Assembly (NCBI GenBank): GCA_017353825.1
Contig: JAFMSC010000134.1
Coordinates: 1-9,355 of the forward strand
Reading direction: 5' to 3'
DNA: 9,355 bases
Origin: Hyphomicrobiaceae bacterium
GTDB taxonomy: Bacteria; Pseudomonadota; Alphaproteobacteria; Rhizobiales; Hyphomicrobiaceae
The notes under the pieces are model-generated. The model searched no databases. It worked only from the letters and a program-made list of their open reading frames with translations, and was not told the origin of the DNA. How positions within the stretch are numbered: position 1 is the first letter of the stretch; each line of letters starts with the position of its first letter. Shown here piece after piece: positions 1 through 6,458 of this stretch. Position numbers and translations under genes: made by a program.

Positions 1-180
1 CGGCGGCGCGCCGCGGCCGGAGCGGCGGCTGACGCCGCGCGCGTCCAGCTCGTCGAGCAGGCGCTGTTGGTGGCGGCCGTCAGCCACCAGCCACACCACC
101 AGTCCCGCCAGCGCGACCGCCGCCACCGCATAGGAGGCCCAGATGTAGGCGGCGTGCGGTCCGAGATCCCAGAACGCCAT
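1..180 (-). CDS. ccmD: CcmD, heme exporter protein D (partial, C-terminus off the left edge)
   Basis: CcmD is a small inner-membrane protein of system I cytochrome c maturation. It helps release heme-loaded CcmE from the CcmABC complex. Sixty codons read open from the ATG at 180 to the window edge with no stop. The N-terminus, MAFWDLGPHAAYIWASYAV, is the typical CcmD opening. It is followed by one hydrophobic helix (about residues 17-34) and a charged, arginine-rich cytoplasmic tail (residues 36-57), matching the family's one-TM layout and its usual length of about 50-70 residues. The start lies four bases after the ccmC stop, and a GGAG/GAGG Shine-Dalgarno sits inside the end of ccmC, so the two are probably translationally coupled. 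The gene was found by reading the reverse strand directly. The true end is outside the window. Confidence 0.88.
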   Translation of the reverse strand, partial: MAFWDLGPHAAYIWASYAVAAVALAGLVVWLVADGRHQQRLLDELDARGVSRRSGRGAPP

Positions 181-184
181 GGCC

Positions 185-934
185 TCACTCCGCGGGCTCA
201 GCCAGGCCGGCCGCCACCTGCACCTCGGTGAGCCGCAGGGCCTTGACGCGCCGGCGTAGGATTTCGTTGCGCATGGCTTTCAGGTACAGCGCCACGAATA
301 GCGCCTGCATGCCAGCGGTCATGGTCACCAGGGGCCACAGCAGCGAAGGGTGAATCTTGGGCCAGCCGAAGCTCAGGCTGGGCGGTTGGTGGATGCTGTT
401 CCAGTACACCGAATAATGGATCACCGGCAGGATTACGATGCCGACGATCCCCAGCACAGCGGTGAGGTTGGCGGCCAGCGCCTCGTCCTCGACGGAGGAG
501 CGGAGCGCGATCAGCCCGAGGTAGAGGAAGAACAGGACCAGCTCCGCGGTCAGCCGCGGGTCCCAGCTCCAGAACGCGCCCCACATGGGCTTGCCCCACA
601 ACGAGCCGGTGACGAGGCACACGAAGGTGAACACGACGCCGATCAGGGCCGCCGACTTGGCCGACACATCGGCGAGCGGGTGCCGGAACACGAGGAGGCC
701 GAAGCTGGATGCCGCCACCATCGCGTAGGCAAGCATGGAAAGCCACGCGGCCGGCACGTGCACGTACATGATCTTGGCCGCGTGCCCCTGCTGGTAATCG
801 AGCGGCGCCGTAAAGGCCATGACCAGGCCCACCGCGATCAGCACGCACGCCAGGAAGGCCATCCACGGCAGCAGCCGCGCGGAGAGCTCCATGAAGCGGG
901 TGGGGTTCGCCAGGCGTTGGGTGAATGTCTGCAT
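185..934 (-). CDS. ccmC: CcmC, heme-handling membrane protein of cytochrome c maturation
   Basis: CcmC binds heme at the periplasmic face of the inner membrane and drives its covalent attachment to the chaperone CcmE. The 249-residue product has about six membrane helices (roughly 24-43, 56-81, 95-113, 129-145, 158-176, 196-218). The tryptophan-rich WWD signature reads WGAFWSWDPR at 118-127. The conserved periplasmic histidines are visible at H59 (MYVHVPAAW) and in the VIHYSVYWNSIHQPPS block (H173, H182). The residues expected for heme ligation are therefore present, and the length is normal for the family. The basic C-terminal tail (219-235) is likely cytoplasmic. The ATG at 934 has a weak AAGAG about six bases upstream and AGGTAGG further off, so initiation is probably modest. 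ccmD follows after four bases. Unlike the tight ccmA-ccmB pair, ccmC is separated from ccmB by 297 bases. Confidence 0.96.
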   Translation of the reverse strand: MQTFTQRLANPTRFMELSARLLPWMAFLACVLIAVGLVMAFTAPLDYQQGHAAKIMYVHVPAAWLSMLAYAMVAASSFGLLVFRHPLADVSAKSAALIGVVFTFVCLVTGSLWGKPMWGAFWSWDPRLTAELVLFFLYLGLIALRSSVEDEALAANLTAVLGIVGIVILPVIHYSVYWNSIHQPPSLSFGWPKIHPSLLWPLVTMTAGMQALFVALYLKAMRNEILRRRVKALRLTEVQVAAGLAEPAE

Positions 935-1229
935 GATGCTCTTGGCAACCTACCTCAGCGACCTTCAACGCGTGCGCGGCATATTGCGGCATATTGGCGG
1001 CAAGAGGGCGCGCCCCTCCAGTCCTATGGACAATCAGCCGCAGCGAAGCGCAGGCCTTAAGACAGCCCTTGTGGTTCCGTCGGCGCCGTCGTCGCTTCCC
1101 GCGCCTTGCCTTCTGATTGCTTTCTGACGGCCTTGATTGGCATTTCGCCGGTGCCTCGCCAAGGATGGCTGCCCCAAGCGCAACTGGCCACCCAGGGCTA
1201 AGTCCCTATGGGCAAAAATCGGTTCGCTG
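935..1229. other. Gene-free gap between ccmB and ccmC with a 10-bp direct repeat and GC palindromes
   Basis: Almost 300 bases without a convincing gene interrupt an otherwise compact operon. On the minus strand, the ten-base unit AATATGCCGC is repeated exactly twice in tandem (986-995 and 976-985), ending 42 bases before the ccmC start. Just upstream of it lies the perfect palindrome GGGCGCGCCC (1006-1015), which forms the core of a GAGGG/CCCTC hairpin (1004-1018). A second, imperfect hairpin (CCCATAGGG paired with CCCTGGG, minus strand, about 1192-1213) sits shortly after the ccmB stop and lacks a T-tract. These could be a processing site or a secondary promoter region for ccmCD. I find no clear -35/-10 pair. 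Confidence 0.5.
976..995 (-). repeat. Two perfect tandem copies of a 10-bp unit upstream of ccmC
   Basis: The minus-strand unit AATATGCCGC occurs twice with no spacer. Ten bases is about one helical turn, so two proteins bound here would face the same side of the DNA, which suits a regulator half-site pair. The location, 42-61 bases upstream of the ccmC ATG, would fit either a promoter element or a leader. No matching copies are visible at the other genes in the window. Confidence 0.6.
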
Positions 1230-1898
1230 TCATTGCAGCTGGAACCGCAGCGCGACAGCTGCGGCCAGGGGAGCCAGTACAACCGAAGCAAGCGAGATTG
1301 CCACCAGGATCAAGAACGCCGGCATGAAGCCCCCGCTCCCCGTCAGCGCCGCACTGACGGCCTCGATGCCGAATTGCAAGGTGGGCACGAATAGCGGCAG
1401 CATTAAGAGGGCGATCAATACCCCGCCACGCCGTGCGCGCAGGGTCAGGGCGCCGCCGATGGCGCCGATGAAGCTCACGGCCGGCGTGCCGGCGAGCATG
1501 GTGCCGACCAGCACGCCATAGGCCTCCAGCGGCAGGTTGAGCAAGAGGCCGAGCACCGGCGCCATCACCGTCAGGGGGATGCCGGTGGTGAGCCAGTGGG
1601 CGAGGCTCTTGGCGACGGCGACGGCTTCCAGGGGCAGGGGGCCAGTGGCCAGCACCTCCAGGGAGCCGTCCTCGAAGTCCATCTCGAACAGCCGCCCCAG
1701 CGAAAGGAGCGTGGCCAGCAGCAGGGCCACCCACAGCAGGCCAGGGGCGATGCGGGAGAGCAGATTAAGGTCGGGGCCCAAGCCCAGTGGCAGCATGGTC
1801 ACGACCACCAGATAGAAGCCGAGCGCCACGCCAATGGCGCCGCCCTCCCTCCACGCGAGCAACAGGTCGCGCCCTACGAGGTGCCAGAATGCCTTCAT
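1230..1898 (-). CDS. ccmB: CcmB, heme exporter membrane subunit
   Basis: CcmB is the integral membrane partner of the ATPase CcmA. With CcmC and CcmD it forms the inner-membrane complex that releases holo-CcmE for cytochrome c assembly. The 222-residue length is standard. The sequence shows about six hydrophobic helices (roughly 21-40, 53-70, 98-119, 127-150, 158-176, 192-216). The conserved family blocks are visible: FEDGSLEVL (75-83) in the first cytoplasmic loop and RRGGVLIALLMLPLFVPTLQFG (156-177, from positions about 1368 to 1433). The ATG overlaps the ccmA stop as ATGA at 1895-1898, a strong sign of coupled translation with ccmA. The stop TGA (1230-1232) is followed by the unusually long gap before ccmC. 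Nothing suggests truncation. Confidence 0.95.
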   Translation of the reverse strand: MKAFWHLVGRDLLLAWREGGAIGVALGFYLVVVTMLPLGLGPDLNLLSRIAPGLLWVALLLATLLSLGRLFEMDFEDGSLEVLATGPLPLEAVAVAKSLAHWLTTGIPLTVMAPVLGLLLNLPLEAYGVLVGTMLAGTPAVSFIGAIGGALTLRARRGGVLIALLMLPLFVPTLQFGIEAVSAALTGSGGFMPAFLILVAISLASVVLAPLAAAVALRFQLQ

Positions 1899-2512
1899 GC
1901 CACGGCCGCCGCCGATAGGCCCACCGGCAGCTCTTGCGCCCGGTCGAATGCGAGCGGCAGGTGCGTTGCGGCGACCACCAGGCCGCCGCCGGACAGATGC
2001 TGGTTAACGGCGCCAGCCAAGACCTTCTGGGCCGTCTCGTCGAGCGAGGTGGTGGGCTCGTCGAGCAGCCAGACCGGGCGTTCGGCCAGCAACAGCCGCA
2101 TGAGCCCGGCGCGCCGCCGCTGGCCCGCAGACAAATAGCCCGCCGGGATATCGCGCAGGGCGGCCAGGCCGAAGGTGTTGAGCGCCACCTCCAGGCGGTC
2201 GGCGGCGCCGCCCAAAAAGCCGCTCCAGAAGGCTGCGTTCTCTGCCACCGTCAGGCTGGGCTTCACCGCATTGGCGTGCCCAACATAGTGGCACTGCTCG
2301 GCGATACTCGCATCCGCGTCACCGCCTTCCAAGCGAACCTGCCCCGCCTCCGGCCGCAGAAAGCCGGCCAGCATGCGCAGCAAGGTGGTCTTTCCCGCGC
2401 CGTTCGGACCGATCGCCAGCAGCGCCCGGCCGGAGTCGACGGTAAACGACAGCTTAGCGAACAGCACCCGTCCGCCGCGCTTCGCGCATAACTTCTCGCC
2501 GATCAGCTTCAT
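1895..2512 (-). CDS. ccmA: CcmA, ATP-binding subunit of the cytochrome c biogenesis ABC complex
   Basis: This is the cytoplasmic ATPase of the CcmABCD complex, whose ATP hydrolysis is used to release heme-charged CcmE from CcmC. The 205 residues are a minimal ABC nucleotide-binding domain with every motif in order: Walker A GPNGAGKT (35-42), the CcmA-typical Q-loop region YVGHANAVKPSLTVAEN (76-92), the signature LSAGQRRRAG (127-136), Walker B PVWLLDE (146-152, with catalytic E152), D-loop SLD (156-158) and H-loop H184. LSAGQ in place of the usual LSGGQ, and YVGH in the Q-loop region, are family habits rather than defects. A purine-rich GGGGAAGG sits three bases before the ATG at 2512. It is the first gene of the minus-strand unit, overlaps ccmB by four bases and is divergent from acnA. 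Confidence 0.96.
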   Translation of the reverse strand: MKLIGEKLCAKRGGRVLFAKLSFTVDSGRALLAIGPNGAGKTTLLRMLAGFLRPEAGQVRLEGGDADASIAEQCHYVGHANAVKPSLTVAENAAFWSGFLGGAADRLEVALNTFGLAALRDIPAGYLSAGQRRRAGLMRLLLAERPVWLLDEPTTSLDETAQKVLAGAVNQHLSGGGLVVAATHLPLAFDRAQELPVGLSAAAVA

Positions 2513-2653
2513 GGACCTTCCCCGTGCTAGGGGCGCATACTAGACTCGTTATACGGTTTCAATTCCGTCCCCGCCCAGCCCGAGGCCGATCGGCCCCTAC
2601 GCAAGGCACTTCACAAGGCACCTCACAAGGCACTTCATAAGGAGACCTAACTC
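2513..2653. promoter_or_regulatory. Divergent promoter region between ccmA and acnA
   Basis: Only 141 bases separate the two starts, so both transcription units must initiate here or inside the neighbouring gene. On the minus strand a TTGAAA hexamer (2562-2557) is the best -35 candidate for ccmA. The nearby TAGTAT (2542-2537) is only 14 bases away, and TATGCG (2539-2534) has a 17-base spacer but matches poorly, so the assignment is weak. A small dyad, ACGG-N8-CCGT (2553-2568), lies in the middle and could be an operator. CCCC/GGGG arms (2520-2523, 2530-2533) form a four-base hairpin next to the ccmA start. No good sigma-70 promoter for acnA is evident. The right third holds the tandem repeat listed separately. 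Confidence 0.4.
2603..2644 (+). repeat. 12-bp tandem repeat in the acnA leader that ends in the Shine-Dalgarno
   Basis: Three full units, AAGGCACTTCAC (2603-2614), AAGGCACCTCAC (2615-2626) and AAGGCACTTCAT (2627-2638), are followed by a partial fourth, AAGGAG (2639-2644). That fourth unit is the ribosome-binding site of acnA, nine bases before the ATG at 2654. Each unit begins with AAGG, so the leader presents four Shine-Dalgarno-like cores in exact 12-base register, with only the last at the right distance from the start. This is directly visible in the sequence. Any role in ribosome standby binding or copy-number variation is inference. Confidence 0.85.
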
Positions 2654-5341
2654 ATGAGCACGGCTGCGGCCCATCCCGACAGCTTCAAGTGCCGCAAGAC
2701 GCTCACCGTCGGCGGCAAGAGCTACGAGTACCTCTCCCTCCCTGACGCCGAGAAGAACGGGCTAAGCGGCGTTTCCAGGCTCCCAACCTCGCTCAAGGTC
2801 CTCTTGGAGAACCTGTTGCGCTTCGAGGACGGCCGCTCGGTGACGGCCGACGACATTCGCGCCGTGGCCGAGTGGCTCAGGGCCAAGACCTCCACACGCG
2901 AAATTGCCTACCGCCCGGCGCGGGTGCTCATGCAGGACTTCACAGGGGTCCCGGCGGTGGTGGACCTTGCGGCCATGCGCGATGCCATGCGCCACCTCGG
3001 CGGCGACCCGTCGAGGATCAATCCGCTGGTGCCGGTGGACCTCGTCATCGACCATTCCGTGCAGGTGGACTATTTCGGCACCGCCGACGCATTCAAGAGA
3101 AATGTCGAGATCGAGTATGAGCGCAACAAGGAGCGCTACGAGTTCCTGCGCTGGGGTGCCGGCGCCTTCAACAACTTCCGCGTGGTTCCGCCGGGCACGG
3201 GCATCTGTCACCAGGTCAACCTGGAGTATCTGGCCCAGTCGATATGGACGAAGGAGGTGGGCGGCCGGGCGCAGGCCTTCCCCGATACCTGTGTCGGCAC
3301 CGACAGCCATACCACCATGGTGAACGCCCTGGGTGTACTGGGCTGGGGCGTGGGCGGCATCGAGGCTGAGGCCGCCATGCTTGGCCAGCCGGTGGCCATG
3401 GTGATCCCCGAGGTGATCGGGTTCCGCTTCCACGGCAAGCTCAAGGAGGGCGTGACGGCCACCGACCTGGTGCTCACCTGCACGCAGATGCTGAGGAGGC
3501 GCGGGGTGGTGGAGAAGTTCGTCGAATACTTCGGCGACGGCCTCGACCACCTGTCGGTCGAGGATCGCGCCACCATCGCCAACATGGCGCCAGAATACGG
3601 CGCCACCTGCGGCTTCTTCGCGGTCGATTCCGACACCATCAAGTACCTGAGGGCCACCGGCCGGGCGCCCGAGCGTGTGGCCTTGGTTGAGGCTTACTGC
3701 AAGGCCCAGGGTATGTGGCGCGAGCCCGGCGCGGCGCCCGCCTATACCGACGTTTTGGAGCTGGACCTCGCCACCGTGGTACCCTCCATGGCCGGTCCGA
3801 AGCGCCCCCAGGACCGAGTGCCGCTCAGCGGGGCCAAGGCGGGGTTCGCGGCGGCGCTGCCAGAGATCGTCAAAGGGGCGAGCGTGTCAGTGAAGGCCAA
3901 GGTTGCCGGCGCGGATTACGCGCTCGGCAACGGCGACGTGGTGATCGCCGCCATCACGTCGTGCACCAACACCTCCAACCCCTCCGTGCTGATCGCGGCC
4001 GGCTTGCTCGCGCGCAATGCGCACAAGAAGGGTCTCAAGGCGCAACCCTGGGTTAAGACCTCGCTGGCACCGGGGTCGCAGGTCGTGACCGACTACCTCG
4101 CCAAGTCCGGCCTGCAGGAGGACCTGGATGCATTGGGCTTCAACCTGGCCGGCTACGGTTGCACGACCTGCATCGGCAATTCCGGGCCGCTGCCTGATGC
4201 CATCGCCGAGGCGGTCAGGGCCAATGACCTCGTGGTGGCCGCGGTGCTCTCCGGCAACCGCAACTTCGAGGGGCGCGTCAATCCCGACGTGAAGGCCAAC
4301 TACCTCGCCTCCCCACCCCTGGTGGTGGCCTACGCCATCGCCGGCACGCTGAACAAGGACCTCACCACCGAGCCGGTTGGCACAGGCTCCGACGGGCAGC
4401 CCGTCCATCTCAAGGACATTTGGCCCACGTCGGCCGAGGTCGCCGAACTGATGCGGACCTGCGTCACACCCGAGATGTTTGCCAAGCGCTACAGCGCGGT
4501 GTTCACGGGCGACGCCAAGTGGCAGGCCATGGGCAAGGCCAAGCCGAGCCTCACCTACAACTGGAACTCCGGTTCCACCTACGTGCAGAACCCGCCCTAT
4601 TTTGAGGACATCCCGGCCGCCCCGGCGCCCGTCTCAGACGTGGTTGGAGCGCGCATCCTCGGCCTGTTCCAGGACAGCATCACGACCGACCATATCTCGC
4701 CCGCCGGCTCCATTAAGAAGGACGGCCCGGCCGGGGTGTACCTGATCGAGCACCAAGTGCGACCGGCCGAGTTCAACTCGTACGGGGCGCGCCGCGGCAA
4801 CCACAACGTGATGATGCGCGGCACCTTCGCCAATGTGCGCATCAAGAACATGATGATGGGGGGCAAGGAGGGTGGCAACACCGTCCACTACCCCTCGGGT
4901 GAGGCCATGTCGATCTACGACGCCGCCATGCGCTACAAGGCGGAGGGCGTACCGCTGGTGGTGCTGGCCGGCAAGGAATACGGCACCGGCTCCAGCCGCG
5001 ACTGGGCGGCCAAGGGGACGCGCCTGCTCGGAGTTCGCGCGGTGATTGCGCAGTCGTTCGAGCGCATCCACCGCTCCAACCTGGTCGGCATGGGCGTGCT
5101 GCCGCTGGTCTTCGCGGATGGCCAGGCCTGGCAGACCCTGGGGCTTGCGGGCAGCGAGACGGTAACCATCCGCGGCGTTGCCGGCCTGAAGCCGCGTCAG
5201 AAGCTCGCCGTGGAGATCGCCGGCGCCGACGGCAAGGCCACCACCATCGAGGTGCTGTGCCGGATCGATACCGAGGAGGAACTTGGCTACTACCACCACG
5301 GCGGCATCCTGCCGTTCGTCCTGCGCAACCTCGCCGCGTAG
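2654..5341 (+). CDS. acnA: Aconitate hydratase (AcnA/IRP1 type)
   Basis: This cytoplasmic [4Fe-4S] enzyme isomerises citrate to isocitrate via cis-aconitate in the TCA and glyoxylate cycles. The 895-residue length fits the AcnA/IRP1 class (about 890) rather than AcnB. Visible motifs are DSHTTMVNALG from D217, GWGVGGIEAEAAMLGQP (230-246), ITSCTNTSNP with cluster ligand C437, GYGCTTCIGNSGPL with ligands C503 and C506, and SGNRNFEGRV. The C-terminal swivel domain carries GKEYGTGSSRDWAAKG (773-788) and SFERIHRSNLVGMGVLP. The three cysteine positions have the same numbers I recall for human IRP1. All catalytic blocks are intact. The ATG at 2654 has AAGGAG nine bases upstream, supporting this start. 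It is divergent from ccmA and followed by a structured spacer and a DUF1223 gene. As a cluster enzyme, it is sensitive to iron supply and oxidants. Confidence 0.98.
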   Translation: MSTAAAHPDSFKCRKTLTVGGKSYEYLSLPDAEKNGLSGVSRLPTSLKVLLENLLRFEDGRSVTADDIRAVAEWLRAKTSTREIAYRPARVLMQDFTGVPAVVDLAAMRDAMRHLGGDPSRINPLVPVDLVIDHSVQVDYFGTADAFKRNVEIEYERNKERYEFLRWGAGAFNNFRVVPPGTGICHQVNLEYLAQSIWTKEVGGRAQAFPDTCVGTDSHTTMVNALGVLGWGVGGIEAEAAMLGQPVAMVIPEVIGFRFHGKLKEGVTATDLVLTCTQMLRRRGVVEKFVEYFGDGLDHLSVEDRATIANMAPEYGATCGFFAVDSDTIKYLRATGRAPERVALVEAYCKAQGMWREPGAAPAYTDVLELDLATVVPSMAGPKRPQDRVPLSGAKAGFAAALPEIVKGASVSVKAKVAGADYALGNGDVVIAAITSCTNTSNPSVLIAAGLLARNAHKKGLKAQPWVKTSLAPGSQVVTDYLAKSGLQEDLDALGFNLAGYGCTTCIGNSGPLPDAIAEAVRANDLVVAAVLSGNRNFEGRVNPDVKANYLASPPLVVAYAIAGTLNKDLTTEPVGTGSDGQPVHLKDIWPTSAEVAELMRTCVTPEMFAKRYSAVFTGDAKWQAMGKAKPSLTYNWNSGSTYVQNPPYFEDIPAAPAPVSDVVGARILGLFQDSITTDHISPAGSIKKDGPAGVYLIEHQVRPAEFNSYGARRGNHNVMMRGTFANVRIKNMMMGGKEGGNTVHYPSGEAMSIYDAAMRYKAEGVPLVVLAGKEYGTGSSRDWAAKGTRLLGVRAVIAQSFERIHRSNLVGMGVLPLVFADGQAWQTLGLAGSETVTIRGVAGLKPRQKLAVEIAGADGKATTIEVLCRIDTEEELGYYHHGGILPFVLRNLAA

Positions 5342-5384
5342 GGAGGTTTCAGGTCCCGGGTTCCAGGTCCAGCGCTCGGGGACC

Positions 5385-5410
5385 GGGGTCGCCCTCGTAG
5401 GGGTGACCCC
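5385..5410 (+). terminator. Probable acnA terminator hairpin without a clear U-tract
   Basis: GGGGTC (5385-5390) pairs with GACCCC (5405-5410), and inside it CCCT (5392-5395) pairs with AGGG (5399-5402) around a CGT loop. That makes a ten-pair GC-rich stem with a small asymmetric internal loop, 43 bases after the acnA stop. The sequence after it starts TTGAACC and lacks a T-run, so it may act as a Rho-aided or mRNA 3'-end-stabilising hairpin rather than a strong intrinsic terminator. Confidence 0.4.
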
Positions 5411-5436
5411 TTGAACCTAAAATCCGCGCTTGTGAC

Positions 5437-5468
5437 GTCGTTGATGACAGAAGTCGTTGATGACACAA
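5437..5468 (+). repeat. Two tandem copies of a 16-bp unit between acnA and DUF1223
   Basis: GTCGTTGATGACAGAA (5437-5452) is followed at once by GTCGTTGATGACACAA (5453-5468), with 15 of 16 bases identical. Each copy contains a GTC-N6-GAC dyad, so this could be a pair of binding sites for a dimeric regulator in direct order. The copies lie 128-159 bases upstream of the DUF1223 ATG, where an activator or repressor site would be plausible. Confidence 0.7.
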
Positions 5469-5482
5469 GGGTTGTGGCGAGG

Positions 5483-5513
5483 GGGTGAGTCCCAAGACCG
5501 TCTCGACTCACCC
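5483..5513. repeat. Perfect 9-bp inverted repeat with a 13-base loop
   Basis: GGGTGAGTC (5483-5491) is the exact reverse complement of GACTCACCC (5505-5513), with loop CCAAGACCGTCTC between. As RNA it forms a stable hairpin in the DUF1223 leader region. As DNA it could be a wide-spaced operator. No T-run follows on either strand, so an intrinsic terminator is unlikely. It begins 14 bases after the 16-bp tandem repeat. Confidence 0.6.
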
Positions 5514-5595
5514 ATTCGTGACTCGCACTTGATCTGCCGAATCCCGATACTTGCAAACTGTGGGAGCGCTAGCGTGGGTTGGAAGCCGTAAACCG

Positions 5596-6348
5596 ATGCG
5601 GTCTTTGGCGATCCTGGCGTTAGCCGGCCTGACCGAGCTCATCGGCCCCAGCGTGGTGAGCGCGCAGGCCGTGGCCACCTCGGCGCAGGTGAAGGCCGTC
5701 TACGAGCTCTACACCAGCCAAGGTTGCTCCTCGTGCCCCGCCGCCGATGCGGTCCTGGGCCAGCTCGCCAAGCGCGAGGACGTGATTGCCCTCACGCTTC
5801 CCGTTGACATCTGGGACTATCTCGGCTGGCGCGATACGCTGGCGCGCCCGGAGTTCACCGAGCGGCAGAAGGCCTACGCCAGGGTGCTGGGCGACGGTAT
5901 GGTGTATACCCCCCAGGCGGTGGTCAACGGCCTCGTTCACCTCAACGGCATCAACGAGGAGCGCGTAGAGCGCGCGATCGAGAAGACAGCCAAGCTGTTC
6001 AGCGCGTCGCGCGTGAGCGTGAAGCTCTCGGCGACCGACGGCAAGCTCCTGATCGACGTGGCGCCCGCCCCCAAGGGTGTGATGGCCAAGGAGGCCACCG
6101 TGTGGCTGGCGGCGATCACCAGCAGCGTGAAGGTGCCGATTGCGCGTGGCGAGAACCAGGGCCGAACCATCGTCTACTCGAACGTGGTGAGCCGGCTGAT
6201 GCCTATCGGCACCTGGGACGGCAAGAAAATGGTGGTGCACCTCGACCGCCGCAGCTTCATGCAGGGCACCGCCGACCGCTGCGCTGTCATCCTGCAGCAG
6301 GGGCACGGCGGCCCCATTGTCGGCGCCGCCCTTCTCGACGGGATCTGA
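5596..6348 (+). CDS. DUF1223 family secreted protein with a thioredoxin-like CxxC motif
   Basis: This is a 250-residue exported protein of the DUF1223 family, whose biochemical role is not established. Residues 1-24 form a signal peptide (MRSLAILALAGL then VVSA), with likely cleavage near VSA-QA, so it acts in the periplasm. The mature part opens with a thioredoxin-like strand and the motif ELYTSQGCSSCPAAD (CxxC at C44 and C47). A conserved DIWDYLGWRD block (71-80) follows. YTPQAVVNG (104-112) has the TPQ typical of the cis-proline loop in thioredoxin folds. A later cysteine, C229, might pair or be resolved. The ATG at 5596 is preferred over an in-frame TTG at 5551, because only the ATG puts the signal peptide at the N-terminus. 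GGAAG lies 10 bases upstream. Disulfide chemistry or metal/heme handling is inference from fold and neighbours. Confidence 0.88.
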   Translation: MRSLAILALAGLTELIGPSVVSAQAVATSAQVKAVYELYTSQGCSSCPAADAVLGQLAKREDVIALTLPVDIWDYLGWRDTLARPEFTERQKAYARVLGDGMVYTPQAVVNGLVHLNGINEERVERAIEKTAKLFSASRVSVKLSATDGKLLIDVAPAPKGVMAKEATVWLAAITSSVKVPIARGENQGRTIVYSNVVSRLMPIGTWDGKKMVVHLDRRSFMQGTADRCAVILQQGHGGPIVGAALLDGI

Positions 6349-6458
6349 CAGTCCCATTGGGTTGACGCACCGGCTGCCTCGGCCGCACCCTGTCGGCCTC
6401 GATCGTTGCCGACCAAACGGACCGCACCAAACCGCCTCGGCGTCGCGCCTGAGGACCG

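Larger units (their letters stand above)
5342..5595. other. Structured spacer between acnA and the DUF1223 gene
   Basis: These 254 bases hold no convincing gene but several ordered elements: four degenerate heptads, GGTTTCA/GGTCCCG/GGTTCCA/GGTCCAG (5345-5372), a probable acnA terminator hairpin (5385-5410), a 16-bp tandem repeat (5437-5468), a perfect 9-bp inverted repeat (5483-5513) and an 8-bp palindrome CGCTAGCG (5567-5574) just before the next gene. The length and structure suggest that the DUF1223 gene is transcribed on its own rather than as an operon tail of acnA. I could not identify a convincing -35/-10 pair. Confidence 0.6.

Noticed and set aside
1057..1143. Minus-strand 28-codon ORF (MPIKAVRKQSEGKAREATTA...) in the ccmB-ccmC gap
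   Set aside because: It has an ATG and stop and a hydrophilic product, but only a poorly spaced GAGG, no recognisable family and a length that chance easily gives. I leave the gap as non-coding until conservation shows otherwise.
2537..2556. Possible IscR- or iron-regulator-like half-site (ATACTAGACT) in the ccmA-acnA interval
   Set aside because: Only the left half resembles an IscR type 1 site from memory. The matching right half is absent, so it is not called.
2762..3550. Long minus-strand open frame inside acnA (262 codons), with several others in acnA and the DUF1223 and GntR genes
   Set aside because: High-GC coding DNA leaves antisense frames open. The plus-strand acnA has full family motifs here, and the antisense products are rich in His, Arg and Gly with no domain.
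5437..5460. TTGAT half-sites that might suggest an FNR box
   Set aside because: An FNR site needs TTGAT-N4-ATCAA. Here both half-sites are in direct orientation with no ATCAA partner.
5551..5595. In-frame TTG extension of the DUF1223 gene (15 extra residues)
   Set aside because: It would bury the signal peptide behind a non-hydrophobic lead (MQTVGALAWVGSRKP). The ATG at 5596 has GGAAG upstream and gives a normal export signal.
6349..6458. Bidirectional terminator between the convergent DUF1223 and TauE genes
   Set aside because: No GC stem with a T-tract is visible on either strand. Only short repeated CCTCGGC and CCGCACC words are present.
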